This document shows positions 24,077-33,869 of a stretch of DNA of 64,000 nt, one piece after another. Source of the stretch: LMUY01 sp965199005 (lineage in GTDB: Bacteria > Pseudomonadota > Alphaproteobacteria > Acetobacterales > Acetobacteraceae); NCBI GenBank assembly GCA_965199005.1, contig CBDAQK010000001.1, positions 1,116,001 to 1,180,000 on the forward strand, given 5' to 3'. Numbering within the stretch: position 1 is the first letter of the stretch; each line of letters starts with the position of its first letter. The position numbers and the translations under genes were made by a program. A model generated the notes under the pieces. That model was not told the origin of the DNA. It did no database searches and saw only the letters and a list, made by a program, of their open reading frames with translations.

Positions 24077-27003
24077 ACCTCTCCACGATCGCCCCGCACC
24101 AGGCCTTTCTGGATGCCTTGGCGGCTGACTGGTTGCGACAGTCCGGCGACGATCCATTGGCGGTGGCGGATGGATTGATCCTGCTCCCCACCCGTCGCGC
24201 TGCCCGCGCGCTGGCCGAGGCGTTCTTGGCCCAGACGGCCGGCCGTCCGCTGTTACTACCGCGTATCGCCGCCATCGGCGCGTTGGACGAGGCGCCACTG
24301 GCCCTGGCTGGCGCCCTCTCGCTGCCCCCGGCAGTGTCCGCCCCACTGCGGCTGGCGCACCTTTCCCGGCTGGTCATGGCGTTGGATGGCCGGTTTGGCG
24401 CGCCCGCCACGGCCGACCATGCGTGGCCGCTCGCCGCGGAGTTGGCCGCGCTGATGGACGAGGCGGAGCGCGCTGAGGTCGACCTCGCCACCGTCCTACC
24501 CGATTTGGTGACGAAGGATTATGCCCAGCATTGGGGCATCACGCTCGACTTCCTCCGCATCGTGACCCGCGCCTGGCCGGACTGGCTGACCGAGATGGGT
24601 CTGATGAACCCGGCCGCCCGCCAGGTGCGATTGCTAGACGCGCAGACCGAGGCATGGCGGACGGCACCGCCAGCAACGCGAATACTTGCGGCCGGGTCCA
24701 CGGGCGGCATTCCCGCCGTCGCGAGGCTGCTGAAAGTGGTTGCCGGGCTGCCAAAGGGGCAGGTGGTGCTGCCAGGGCTCGACCTCGAGCTGTCCGATGC
24801 GTCCTGGGACAAGCTGGACGACAGTCACCCGCAATCCGGGCTCCGCACGCTGCTGAACCGGCTCGACGCAAGGCGCGACGACGTGCAGCCCCATTCCGCC
24901 CCATGGGTGGTGCCAGCATCCCGCACCGCCTTGTTGCACCGCGCTTTGCTGCCTGCCGAGGCGTTGGAGGCCTGGCGGGCTACCACGTCCATCGAGCCGG
25001 CTGGCCTTTTCAAGCTTGCCCCCGCGGACCAGCAGGAGGAGGCTTTGGCCATCGCGCTCATCCTGCGAGGCGCGTTGGAGACGCCGAACCGGCGTGCCGC
25101 CCTGGTTACCCCGGACCGGGAACTGGCCGGCCGTGTGGCGGTGGAGTTGGTCCGCTTCGGCATCGTGGCAGATGACAGCGCCGGCGAACCCCTATCCGCG
25201 ACCCCGCCGTCGGTGTTTCTGCGCCTGCTAGCTCAGGCGGTGGCGAATGCATTGCGTCCGGTTCCCCTTCTGGCCCTGCTGAAGCATCCACTCGCGGCTT
25301 GCGGTCTACAGCCCGCGGATTGCCGCCGATTGGCCCGTCGGCTGGAACGGGAGGGCCTGCGCGGTCCGGCGCCGCCGCCCGGCCTGGCGGGGCTGCGTAG
25401 CGCCGCCAAATCGGACCCGGTGCGTGCCTTCGTCGAGCGGCTCCAATCCTGCCTTGCGCCGTTGCTGGCTCTCGCCACAGGCGACATCGCCGCCCCCGCC
25501 GATGCCATGGCAGCTCTGATTTCCGCTGCGGAAGCGTTGGCAGATACGCCAGATCTGCCGGGCGCGCGTCGCCTTTGGTCCGGCGAAGAGGGCCAGGCGC
25601 TTGCCGCCCTCTTGGCAGAGCTATTGCCTGCGCTGTCCGTGTTGCCCCCGCAGGCGCCAGGCACGCTGCCGGGGCTGCTGGACGCGACGCTCGCCGGGGC
25701 CGCCATTCGCAGCCGCCGGGCGCTGCGGGGGCGCGACGGCGTTGAACATCCGCGCGTCTTCATATGGGGCCTGCTGGAGGCCCGCCTTCAACGTGCCGAC
25801 CTGCTGGTATTGGGCGGGTTGGCGGAAGGGGTGTGGCCCGCCGCTGCCGATCCCGGTCCCTGGATGAGCCGCCCCATGCGCGCCGCAGCGAAGCTGCCAT
25901 CGCCGGAGGAGGCGGTCGGCCAAATGGCGCATGACTGGGTGATGGCCGCCTGCGCTGCACCAGAGGTGATCGTATCATGCCCACTGCGCCGTGACGGCGC
26001 CCCGGCCGTACCCGCTCGCTGGCTGCAAAGGCTGGACGCGATGCTGGCCGGCGCCGGGCAGGTGCTACCGATGCACCCGGCAGCCCTATGGGCCCGCGCC
26101 CTGGACCAGCCCGACGATGCGCCGCCCCGTCTGGCGCCGCCAGCGCCGCGCCCAGCGGTGGCCCACCGCCCCCGCAAGCTCAGCGTGACTGAGATCGAGA
26201 CCTGGCTACGCGACCCCTATGCGATCTATGCCCGCCATGTTCTCCGGCTGAAGGCACTTCCCATGCTGGAGGAACCCGCGGACGCAGCGGATTACGGCAC
26301 CGTCGTGCATGCCGCCCTGCATGCCTTCCTGCGCGAACACGGCACAAGCTTCCCGCCGGACGCAGATCGGCGCTTGACCGCCGCCATGGAGACGGCGCTG
26401 GCCGCACAGGCGCTACGCCCAGCGCTCGCGGCATGGTGGCGCCCCCGCCTCCACCGTATCGCCGCTTGGTTGGCCACGGCGGAGCGCGACCGGCGGTTGG
26501 CGGCTGGCGTAGCCCATATCGTCGCGGAGAAGGAGGCAACCTGGCTATTGCCGATCGAACGCGCTTTCACCCTCACTGGCCGCGCCGACCGGATCGAGCG
26601 GCGCGTCGACGGCGGCATCGCCATACTGGACTACAAGACGGGCACGCCGCCTTCTGCCGGCGACGTGCAGGCCGGCCTGGCGCCGCAATTGTTATTGGAG
26701 GCCGCAATGGCAGCCGACGGCGCGTTCGGCGCCGACTTGGCGGGACCCGCCTGCGAACTTACCTACTGGCACCTGACCGGTGGTTTCATTCCCGGCGAGA
26801 TCGCCAGCCTGTTCAAGCAGGACGCTGATTTAATCAGGGCGACAGTGGACATGGCCCGGGTCCGGCTGGCCGCCCTGGTCGCGAAATTCGACGACCCGGA
26901 TCACCCCTATCTCTCGCAGCCGCATCCGGGGCAGGCTCCTCGCTTCTCGGACTACACGCAATTGGCTCGGGTGGCTGAATGGGCCGCGCTGGAGGAGGAA
27001 TGA
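24073..27003 (+). CDS. addB: Double-strand break repair protein AddB (alphaproteobacterial type)
   Basis: 976 aa. N-terminal inactivated helicase-like region with LILLPTRRAARALAEAFL in place of Walker A, a long middle portion, WLRDPYAIYARHVLRLK and DYGTVVHAALHAFLREHG. A C-terminal PD-(D/E)XK nuclease carries GRADRIERRVDGGIAILDYK, whose D and K are catalytic. With AddA it forms the RecBCD-equivalent helicase-nuclease that processes broken DNA ends. The GTG start at 24073 overlaps murU's stop; its own stop overlaps addA (ATGA). Confidence 0.95.
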   Translation: MNLSTIAPHQAFLDALAADWLRQSGDDPLAVADGLILLPTRRAARALAEAFLAQTAGRPLLLPRIAAIGALDEAPLALAGALSLPPAVSAPLRLAHLSRLVMALDGRFGAPATADHAWPLAAELAALMDEAERAEVDLATVLPDLVTKDYAQHWGITLDFLRIVTRAWPDWLTEMGLMNPAARQVRLLDAQTEAWRTAPPATRILAAGSTGGIPAVARLLKVVAGLPKGQVVLPGLDLELSDASWDKLDDSHPQSGLRTLLNRLDARRDDVQPHSAPWVVPASRTALLHRALLPAEALEAWRATTSIEPAGLFKLAPADQQEEALAIALILRGALETPNRRAALVTPDRELAGRVAVELVRFGIVADDSAGEPLSATPPSVFLRLLAQAVANALRPVPLLALLKHPLAACGLQPADCRRLARRLEREGLRGPAPPPGLAGLRSAAKSDPVRAFVERLQSCLAPLLALATGDIAAPADAMAALISAAEALADTPDLPGARRLWSGEEGQALAALLAELLPALSVLPPQAPGTLPGLLDATLAGAAIRSRRALRGRDGVEHPRVFIWGLLEARLQRADLLVLGGLAEGVWPAAADPGPWMSRPMRAAAKLPSPEEAVGQMAHDWVMAACAAPEVIVSCPLRRDGAPAVPARWLQRLDAMLAGAGQVLPMHPAALWARALDQPDDAPPRLAPPAPRPAVAHRPRKLSVTEIETWLRDPYAIYARHVLRLKALPMLEEPADAADYGTVVHAALHAFLREHGTSFPPDADRRLTAAMETALAAQALRPALAAWWRPRLHRIAAWLATAERDRRLAAGVAHIVAEKEATWLLPIERAFTLTGRADRIERRVDGGIAILDYKTGTPPSAGDVQAGLAPQLLLEAAMAADGAFGADLAGPACELTYWHLTGGFIPGEIASLFKQDADLIRATVDMARVRLAALVAKFDDPDHPYLSQPHPGQAPRFSDYTQLARVAEWAALEEE

Positions 27004-30000
27004 ACGCCTTCCCACCGACTGCCTCCGCCCGGGCGAACAATCTGCAGCGGGAGGCCTCCGATCCAACCGTGTCGGCATTCGTCGCCGCCTCCGCCGGGTC
27101 GGGCAAGACGAAGCTTCTCATCGACCGGTTGTTGCGCCTGATGCTGGACGGGGCGGACCCCTCGCGCATCCTGTGCCTCACCTTCACTAAGGCCGCAGCA
27201 GCGGAGATGGCCCTGCGGCTGCAGAGCATCCTGGGCGAGTGGGTGACGCTGCCGCCGGATGCGCTGATGGAAGAGCTAAAAATCCGCGGCATCACGCCGG
27301 GCCCCGATATCTTGCGGCTTGCCCGGGCGCTCTTCGCCCGCGTGCTGGACCTGCCGGGCGGCATGCGGATCAGCACGATCCATGCGTTCTGCCAATCCCT
27401 GCTCCGCCGCTTCCCGCTGGAGGCCGCGCTCGCCCCGCATTTCCGCCTGATGGAGGATGCGGACGGCCATGCCGAGCTGCAAGGCGCCCGCGAAGAGTCG
27501 ATGGCGCGGGCGGACCCGGCGGCGCTTGCCACGATCGCCGGGCTGGTCAGCGACACCGGCTTTGGCCGGCTGGCCGCCGATTTGCGCCCCCACGCCGACC
27601 GGCTCCGCCCACTCCTAGCCTCGCCAATTCGGCTGGCCCGCATCCAACGCGCGGCCGGCGTGTCGGGAGACGACGCTACGATGGTGTGCTCCGCCGTGGC
27701 ATGGCAGGATGGTCCGCTGCGCGGCGCCGTCGCCCAGTTGAAATCGAATGGCACCCTCTCCGAACGGGACTTGGCCAGCCGCATGGCTGACTGGCTCAAC
27801 CTGCCCTCAAACCTCCGGATCGAGCATTGGGACGAGTGGCTCTCCCTTATGCTCACCAAGGACGGATCGCCTCGCAAGCCTGGTGCGTTTTGCAAGGGCA
27901 AATGGGCCAAATCCGACCCGGCACTCGCTGCCATTTTTGTGGCGGAGACGGAGCGCACCGCCGCGGTCGAGGATGACCGCCGCGCCCTGAAGGTGGCCGC
28001 TGTCACCGACGCGCTGCTAACCTTGGCCGCCCCCGTGCTGACCGCCTTCGAGCGGCGCAAGCAATTGGCCGGGCTGCTGGATTATGACGACCTGATCACC
28101 CGCACCTCCAACCTGCTGCTGAACCCAGGGACCGCCTGGGTCCTCTTCAAGCTGGACGGTGGCCTAGACCATTTGCTGCTGGACGAGGTGCAGGACACCG
28201 CGCCGCAACAGTGGCAAATCGCCGGAGCGCTCACCGCGGAGTTCTTCGCGACCGAGGCGCCAGCGCAGGGTGCGCGCACCGTCTTCGCCGTGGGAGACCG
28301 TAAACAGTCGATCTACTCGTTCCAGGGCGCGGACCCGGCGGAGTTCGACCGCTGGCGCGGCCTGATGCGCCACTCGGTCAGAGCGTCCGGTGGAACGTTC
28401 CGCGATACGGTTCTCGACGTATCATTCCGTTCCACCATCGCAGTGCTGGCCTTGGTAGACGCGGTGTTCGCCGACCCGGTTGCGGCCATCGGTGTGGCGC
28501 CCCCAGGCCAGCCTCTTCGGCACGAAGCACACCGGGCAGGACACGCCGGCCGCGTCGAGTTATGGCCTTTAGTGCCCAGTCCGCCGCAGGAAGCGCCGGA
28601 ACCCTGGGCGGTTGCCGAGCGCAATCACGGGCTGACGACGGCCCCACAGCGCCTGGCGGAGGCACTGGCACAATGGATCTCCGCACAAATCGGCAAGACT
28701 CCCCTGCCAAGCCGCGGGCGGCTGGTGGAGGCCGGCGACATTCTCATCCTCGTGCGTCGCCGTGACGATTTCGCCCGCGCCCTGGTTCGGCGGCTGAAGG
28801 GGCTGGGCGTCACCGTCGCTGGCCTCGACCGGCTCTATTTGACCGATCAGCCAGCCGTCCAGGATCTCCTGGCACTCTGCGACGCTTTGCTCCTGCCAGA
28901 GGACGACCTCTCGCTCGCCTGCGTGCTCACCAGCCCACTGGGCGACCTGACGGACGATGACTTGATGGCTTTGGCGATCGGGCGGGAGGGGTCGCTGTGG
29001 TCCGCCTTGCGCCGGCGGCGGGACGAGCGGCCGAGTTGGGCAAGGGCCGCGGCCTTCATCGAGGCTCTGCTCGCGCGGGTAGATTACGTGGCGCCGCATG
29101 CGTTGCTGGTTGAGGCGTTGGGGCCGCTCGGCGCCCGGGCACGCCTGCTGCGCCGGCTGGGCCCGGAAGCGGCCGAGCCGTTGGATGAACTGCTCGGTGC
29201 GGCGATATCCTACGCAGGGATGCATCCCCCCTCGCTGCAGGGATTCATCCACTGGTTGCGGCAGGCCGGGGCCGAGGTGAAACGTCAGGCGGAAGAGGCA
29301 GGCCGGTCCGTGCGCATCATGACCGTGCACGGCGCCAAGGGGTTGCAGGCACCGCTGGTCATCCTGCCGGACACGACGTCCTTGCCGCCGGATGGGGGTG
29401 GGCTGGTCTGGGATGGCGATGTCCCGCTCTGGTCGCCCCGCGCCGAGTTGCGCTGTGCGGCCGTAAGCCGGCTGCGGGCGGCGGCTCAGCAGGTACGGAT
29501 GGAGGAATATAATCGCCTGCTCTACGTGGCGTTGACCCGGGCCGAAGACCGGTTGTTGGTTTGCGGCTGGCAGACCCGAAGAGATGTGCCAGAGACGAGC
29601 TGGTACGCGTCCGTCCGCCGCGGCATGCAGGCCTTAGGGGCGGCCGGACACCCGCTCTCGCAGATCGGAGACCCGTGGGACGGTGCAGTTCTGGCGCATG
29701 AGGTGCCGCAACGAGTTCCGCCGCGGACAGCCATTGCTGCCAAGGATGCCGCGCCGCTTGCCCTTCCGAAATGGGTGGGCGGTCCGCCGGGCTGGCGGGC
29801 GCATATGGCGCCGGCGGAGCCACCCCGGCCGGTCCCTTTGGCACCCAGCCGGCCCAGTGATAGTTTGCTGGGCCCGGTGCCGCCCGCTGCCTCCCCGATT
29901 GCGGGCGATGGCGGCGCGTTGGAGCGGGGCAGCCTGATCCACCATCTGCTGCAACATGCTCCAAACCTCCCGCCCGAGGAGCGCAAGGACGCAATCACCC

Positions 30001-30452
30001 GCCACCTGGACGCCGCGGCAGGATCGGCCGGCCTCCTGGAGGAGGTCATGGGGATCATTGAACATCCCATCCTGGCGCCGCTCTTCGGTCCGCATGGCCG
30101 GGCCGAACAGCCGCTAACGGGCCTCATCAATGGCGCGGTGGTGTCGGGCATCGTGGATCGCATGGCTGTCCTGCCCGATTCGGTGCTGCTGGCCGACTAC
30201 AAAACCAATCGTGACGCTCCCGAGCGGGTAGAAGACACCCCCACGCTGTACCTTCGGCAGATGGCCGCCTACCGGTCTGTTTTAGCAGCAATTTTCCCGG
30301 AACGGCCAGTGCGGTGCCACCTGGTCTGGACCCGGTCGGCGGCAGTTATGGCGCTCCCGGACACCTTGTTGGACGCACATGCGCCGGGCCAGCTTGATCC
30401 GGCCCCCCACCGCGCCCATTTTCTCCCTCCAAGCGTAGGAGAAATTGCATGA
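27000..30452 (+). CDS. addA: Double-strand break repair helicase-nuclease AddA
   Basis: 1150 aa UvrD-like helicase. Walker A ASAGSGKTKLLIDRLLRLML, motif Ia CLTFTKAAAAEMALRLQ, motif II (Walker B) LLLDEVQDTAPQQWQI, motif III VFAVGDRKQSIYSFQGADP, later motifs IMTVHGAKGLQAPLVILPD and EEYNRLLYVALTRAEDRLLV. The C-terminal nuclease has VLLADYKTNRDAP. It is the motor and a nuclease subunit of AddAB. ATG at 27000 overlaps the addB stop (GGAGGAATGA), and the gene's end overlaps trxA by ATGA. Confidence 0.96.
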   Translation: MNAFPPTASARANNLQREASDPTVSAFVAASAGSGKTKLLIDRLLRLMLDGADPSRILCLTFTKAAAAEMALRLQSILGEWVTLPPDALMEELKIRGITPGPDILRLARALFARVLDLPGGMRISTIHAFCQSLLRRFPLEAALAPHFRLMEDADGHAELQGAREESMARADPAALATIAGLVSDTGFGRLAADLRPHADRLRPLLASPIRLARIQRAAGVSGDDATMVCSAVAWQDGPLRGAVAQLKSNGTLSERDLASRMADWLNLPSNLRIEHWDEWLSLMLTKDGSPRKPGAFCKGKWAKSDPALAAIFVAETERTAAVEDDRRALKVAAVTDALLTLAAPVLTAFERRKQLAGLLDYDDLITRTSNLLLNPGTAWVLFKLDGGLDHLLLDEVQDTAPQQWQIAGALTAEFFATEAPAQGARTVFAVGDRKQSIYSFQGADPAEFDRWRGLMRHSVRASGGTFRDTVLDVSFRSTIAVLALVDAVFADPVAAIGVAPPGQPLRHEAHRAGHAGRVELWPLVPSPPQEAPEPWAVAERNHGLTTAPQRLAEALAQWISAQIGKTPLPSRGRLVEAGDILILVRRRDDFARALVRRLKGLGVTVAGLDRLYLTDQPAVQDLLALCDALLLPEDDLSLACVLTSPLGDLTDDDLMALAIGREGSLWSALRRRRDERPSWARAAAFIEALLARVDYVAPHALLVEALGPLGARARLLRRLGPEAAEPLDELLGAAISYAGMHPPSLQGFIHWLRQAGAEVKRQAEEAGRSVRIMTVHGAKGLQAPLVILPDTTSLPPDGGGLVWDGDVPLWSPRAELRCAAVSRLRAAAQQVRMEEYNRLLYVALTRAEDRLLVCGWQTRRDVPETSWYASVRRGMQALGAAGHPLSQIGDPWDGAVLAHEVPQRVPPRTAIAAKDAAPLALPKWVGGPPGWRAHMAPAEPPRPVPLAPSRPSDSLLGPVPPAASPIAGDGGALERGSLIHHLLQHAPNLPPEERKDAITRHLDAAAGSAGLLEEVMGIIEHPILAPLFGPHGRAEQPLTGLINGAVVSGIVDRMAVLPDSVLLADYKTNRDAPERVEDTPTLYLRQMAAYRSVLAAIFPERPVRCHLVWTRSAAVMALPDTLLDAHAPGQLDPAPHRAHFLPPSVGEIA

Positions 30453-30775
30453 GCGAGAACACGATCGCGGTCAGTGATGCGACGTTCAAAACAGACGTGC
30501 TGGATGCCGAGGGTCCAGTCCTGGTCGATTTCTGGGCGGAGTGGTGCGGCCCCTGCAAGATGATCGGGCCAGCCTTGGAGGAGATTGCTGCCGAGATGAA
30601 GGGCAAGGTCACCGTCGCCAAGGTAAACATCGACGACAATCCCATGACCCCGTCCAACTATGCCGTGCGCGGCATTCCGACGCTGATCCTGTTCAAGAAC
30701 GGCAAGCCAGCCGAGACCAAGGTTGGCGCCTTGCCGAAGAGCCAGCTCAAGGCCTGGGTCCAGGGCGCGCTATAA
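30449..30775 (+). CDS. trxA: Thioredoxin
   Basis: 108 aa, classical thioredoxin: VLVDFWAEWCGPCKMIGPAL with the redox-active CGPC, KVNIDDNPMTPSNYAVRGIP (cis-proline) and TLILFKNGKPAETKVGA. It is the general cytoplasmic disulfide reductant. The start overlaps addA's stop (GCATGA), with TAGGAGAA upstream. Last gene of the tsaE-murU-addB-addA-trxA operon, ending seven bases before the convergent efflux gene. Confidence 0.97.
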   Translation: MSENTIAVSDATFKTDVLDAEGPVLVDFWAEWCGPCKMIGPALEEIAAEMKGKVTVAKVNIDDNPMTPSNYAVRGIPTLILFKNGKPAETKVGALPKSQLKAWVQGAL

Positions 30776-30782
30776 GGCCAGA

Positions 30783-33700
30783 CTACTCCCCCCCTCGTCC
30801 GCCCGCGGGAGAGGGGGTTAGGCTGACGGAAACCTTTCGCTGCGCCCACCTCTCGCTCATCCTGGCGATCAGCAGGTAGATCACCGGCGTCGTATACAAC
30901 GTCAAGATTTGCGACGCCGCCAAGCCCCCCACGTTGGCGATCCCCAACGGCTGACGTAGCTCGTGCCCCGGGCCGGTGCCAAGCGCCAGTGGCAGCGCGC
31001 TGAGTATGGCGACGAGCGTCGTCATGATGATCGGCCGGGCACGCTGCAGGGCCGCCTCCCGCACCGCATCGCGCGGCGAGAGGCCCCGGCCCCGCTGCAG
31101 CTCCAGCGCGAAATCCACCATCATGATGGCATTCTTCATCACCATCCCAACCAGCAGCACACAGGCGATCGAGGCAATGAGCGTGAACTGGAATCCGGTG
31201 ACCCGCAGCGCCAGCAACGCGCCAAACACCGCGGATGGCAGGGTCGACAAAATGGTGAGCGGGTGCGCGAAGCTCTCGTACAACATGCCCAGTACGATGT
31301 AGACGGCGATCACCGCGCCAACGAACTCGGCCGCCTGCTTGCCGCCGGATTTGCTCGCCTCCAGCGCCTCCCCCTTGAACCCGGCCTGGATCTCGTCCGG
31401 CAGGCGCAACTCCCGCTCTGCCGCGTGGATCGCTGCGATCGCATCCCCCAGCGACGCACCCGGCGCCGTATCGAACGAGATCGTGGCGGAGGGGAACTGA
31501 TCCGTATGGATCACCCACATCGCCGCATGAGCGCGGAATGGCCGCACCAGCGAGGCCATTGGCACCTGCGCCCCAGCAACGCCCGGCACGTAAATATTGG
31601 CGAAAACGCCTGGGTCCGTGCCAGTCTGCGGATCCACCTCCAGAATCACCCGGGAGTAGTTGGACGGCAGATAGAGCGTCGTGATTTGCCGTTGGCCGAA
31701 CGCGTCGTACAAGGTGCTGTCCACCGCAAGCGGCGTGACGCCCATTGTTGCCGCCCGGCTCCGGTCGATCGTCAACCCGGCCTCCAGGCCGGTGCTTTCC
31801 AGGCTGGAGATAACATCCGTCACCTCCGGCATCCGGTTCATCCGGCGGCGCATTGCCTCCTCCCAGCGGAACACCTCCTCCGGGCTCTGTCCGCTCAGTG
31901 TGTATTGATACCGGGCGGACGAGTTGCCGACACCAAGGTTGAGGTCCTGGAGCGGGATGAAGAAGGTGCGCACGCCCGTCACTTTCGCCAGTTCCGTTCG
32001 GAGCCTCGCCACCACCTGGTCGATCCCGGGCCTCTGATCCAGCGGTTTGAGGGCGGCAATGATGTTGCCGCTGCTGAGCGTGGTGCCGTTATCCGCGCCG
32101 ATATAAGACGTCAGCCCGCTCACTGCCGGATCGGCAAGAATGGCGTTGGCGACCGTGCGCTGCAACTGCTCCATGGCAGCGAATGACACGTTGGCTGTGG
32201 TGATGGTGCGGACCCGCAGGATGCCAGTGTCCTGGGTCGGCATGAATCCCTTGGGCAGCACGCGGTACAGCGTGGCGGAGGCAGCGACGGTCATCACCAT
32301 CACCAGTATGATCATCACCGGGTGGCGCAGCGACCAGTCCAGACTACGGGCGTAGACGGCCATCGCCCAGGACCGGCGCGGCGCATGAGCTCGGGCCTTC
32401 ACCAGCAACCGGCTACACAGCATCGGAGTCAGCGTCAGAGAGACGAAGGCGGAGAAAACGATGGTCACCGCCAACGTGACCCCGAACTCCTGCATATACC
32501 GGCCCACCACGTCCGGCATGAACAACACCGGGGTCAGCGCTGCCACCAGCGCGGCGGAGATTGCGACGATGGTGAAGCCCATCTGCCGCGCGCTGGCCAG
32601 GGAGGCCGCACCCGCAGCTTCGCCCTCATCCATGCGGCGGATTACGTTTTCGACGACGATCACCGCGTCATCCACGACGAAGCCGATCGCCACCGCCATC
32701 GCCATCAGCGACAAATTGTCCAGGGTGTAACCCAAAAGCTGCATCGCCACCGCCGTGGCGGCCAGCGCGACGGGGATCGCGATTGCGGGGATCAATGTCG
32801 CCCAGATCCGGCGCAGGAACATCAGCACCACCAGCACCACCAGCCCGACGGCGATGGCAATGGTCCATTGCACGTCCGCAATGGAGGCCCGGATCAGTGT
32901 GGTGCGGTCGTACACGGGCACCATGCGGATGGAGGGTGGCAGCCAGCGAGCCAGGGCAGGCAATGCCGCTTTCACCGCATCCACGGTTTCGACGACGTTG
33001 GCGTCCAACTGCTTGTAGACGTTGATCACCACGCCCCGTCGCTGGCCATACCACCCCGCCAGCTTGCTGTTGACGACGCTATCGGTCACATCGGCCACGT
33101 CGCGCAAGTGCACCGCCGCCGTGCCATTCCACGTCACCACCAGGTCGCGGTAGTCGGCCGCCTTCAGCAGCTGGTCGTTCGCCTCCAGCGTCCATGCCTG
33201 ATCGCCATCCTCGATCATGCCCTTCGGCACATTCAGGGTGGCATTCTGGACGGTGCGCCGGACCTGCTCCAACGACACACCCAACTCAGCCATTTGGCGG
33301 GGCGAGGCGCGGATGCGGATGGCGCTCCGCTCGGCGCCCGACAGGCTCACCCGGGCCACGCCGGGGAGCTGCGACAGCTTCTCCCCCACCACGCTATCGG
33401 CAGCCTCGTAAACCGCGCTCGGGTCCAGCACGTCGGAGTACATGGCCAGCACGATGACCGGGGACCCCGCCGGGTTCGCCTTCCAATAGCCCGGCGGCAG
33501 CGGCAAATCCTTCGGCAAATTCGGCCCGGCGGCGTTGATTGCGGACTGCACCGCGGTGGCCGCAGCATCGATGTCTTTGTCGAGATCGAACTGGATGTCG
33601 ATCTCGCACCCGCCATTGCCGCTATATGCAAACATCTGCACGATGCCGGGAATCGTCCCCAATTGCCGTTCCAATGGCTGCGACAGGGAAGAGGCAACGG

Positions 33701-33869
33701 TATCGGCGCTCGCACCGGGCAAATAGCCCCAGACGCTGATGGTCGGACGGTCTACATTCGGCAGTGCTGCAATTGGCAGCCGCGCGTAGGCGAGCACGCC
33801 CAGCAGCAGGATACCCATTGCCACCAGCAGCGTCGCCACCGGGCGGCGGATGAACGGCTCAGACAGCAT
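30783..33869 (-). CDS. mdtC: RND multidrug efflux pump subunit, MdtC-like
   Basis: 1028 aa inner-membrane RND transporter of the hydrophobe/amphiphile efflux family. It begins FIRRPVATLLVAMGILLLG, has large periplasmic loops after TM1 and TM7, GYLPGASADTVASSLSQPLE, TM4 with VAIGFVVDDAVIVVENV (the proton-relay DD pair), and RGRGLSPRDAVREAALQRAR late in the protein. With the neighbouring MdtB-like protein it should form a heterotrimer. Its first 11 bases overlap mdtB's end. The last residues (SLTPSPAGGRGGE) are encoded by a REP-like hairpin, so the native C-terminus may have been replaced. Confidence 0.92.
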   Translation of the reverse strand: MLSEPFIRRPVATLLVAMGILLLGVLAYARLPIAALPNVDRPTISVWGYLPGASADTVASSLSQPLERQLGTIPGIVQMFAYSGNGGCEIDIQFDLDKDIDAAATAVQSAINAAGPNLPKDLPLPPGYWKANPAGSPVIVLAMYSDVLDPSAVYEAADSVVGEKLSQLPGVARVSLSGAERSAIRIRASPRQMAELGVSLEQVRRTVQNATLNVPKGMIEDGDQAWTLEANDQLLKAADYRDLVVTWNGTAAVHLRDVADVTDSVVNSKLAGWYGQRRGVVINVYKQLDANVVETVDAVKAALPALARWLPPSIRMVPVYDRTTLIRASIADVQWTIAIAVGLVVLVVLMFLRRIWATLIPAIAIPVALAATAVAMQLLGYTLDNLSLMAMAVAIGFVVDDAVIVVENVIRRMDEGEAAGAASLASARQMGFTIVAISAALVAALTPVLFMPDVVGRYMQEFGVTLAVTIVFSAFVSLTLTPMLCSRLLVKARAHAPRRSWAMAVYARSLDWSLRHPVMIILVMVMTVAASATLYRVLPKGFMPTQDTGILRVRTITTANVSFAAMEQLQRTVANAILADPAVSGLTSYIGADNGTTLSSGNIIAALKPLDQRPGIDQVVARLRTELAKVTGVRTFFIPLQDLNLGVGNSSARYQYTLSGQSPEEVFRWEEAMRRRMNRMPEVTDVISSLESTGLEAGLTIDRSRAATMGVTPLAVDSTLYDAFGQRQITTLYLPSNYSRVILEVDPQTGTDPGVFANIYVPGVAGAQVPMASLVRPFRAHAAMWVIHTDQFPSATISFDTAPGASLGDAIAAIHAAERELRLPDEIQAGFKGEALEASKSGGKQAAEFVGAVIAVYIVLGMLYESFAHPLTILSTLPSAVFGALLALRVTGFQFTLIASIACVLLVGMVMKNAIMMVDFALELQRGRGLSPRDAVREAALQRARPIIMTTLVAILSALPLALGTGPGHELRQPLGIANVGGLAASQILTLYTTPVIYLLIARMSERWAQRKVSVSLTPSPAGGRGGE
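30790..30817. terminator. Hairpin between convergent trxA and mdtC
   Basis: CCCCCTC (30790-30796) pairs with GAGGGGG (30811-30817), with an inner CCGC/GCGG stem, forming a strong hairpin 15 bases after the trxA stop. It overlaps the 3' coding end of mdtC. It resembles the SPAGRGG-coding repetitive palindromes common in high-GC proteobacteria and probably works as a bidirectional terminator. Confidence 0.5.

Noticed and set aside
26834..28060. Minus-strand open frame of 408 codons over addB/addA
   Set aside because: Antisense to conserved helicase motifs; serine/arginine-rich shadow typical of GC-rich genes.
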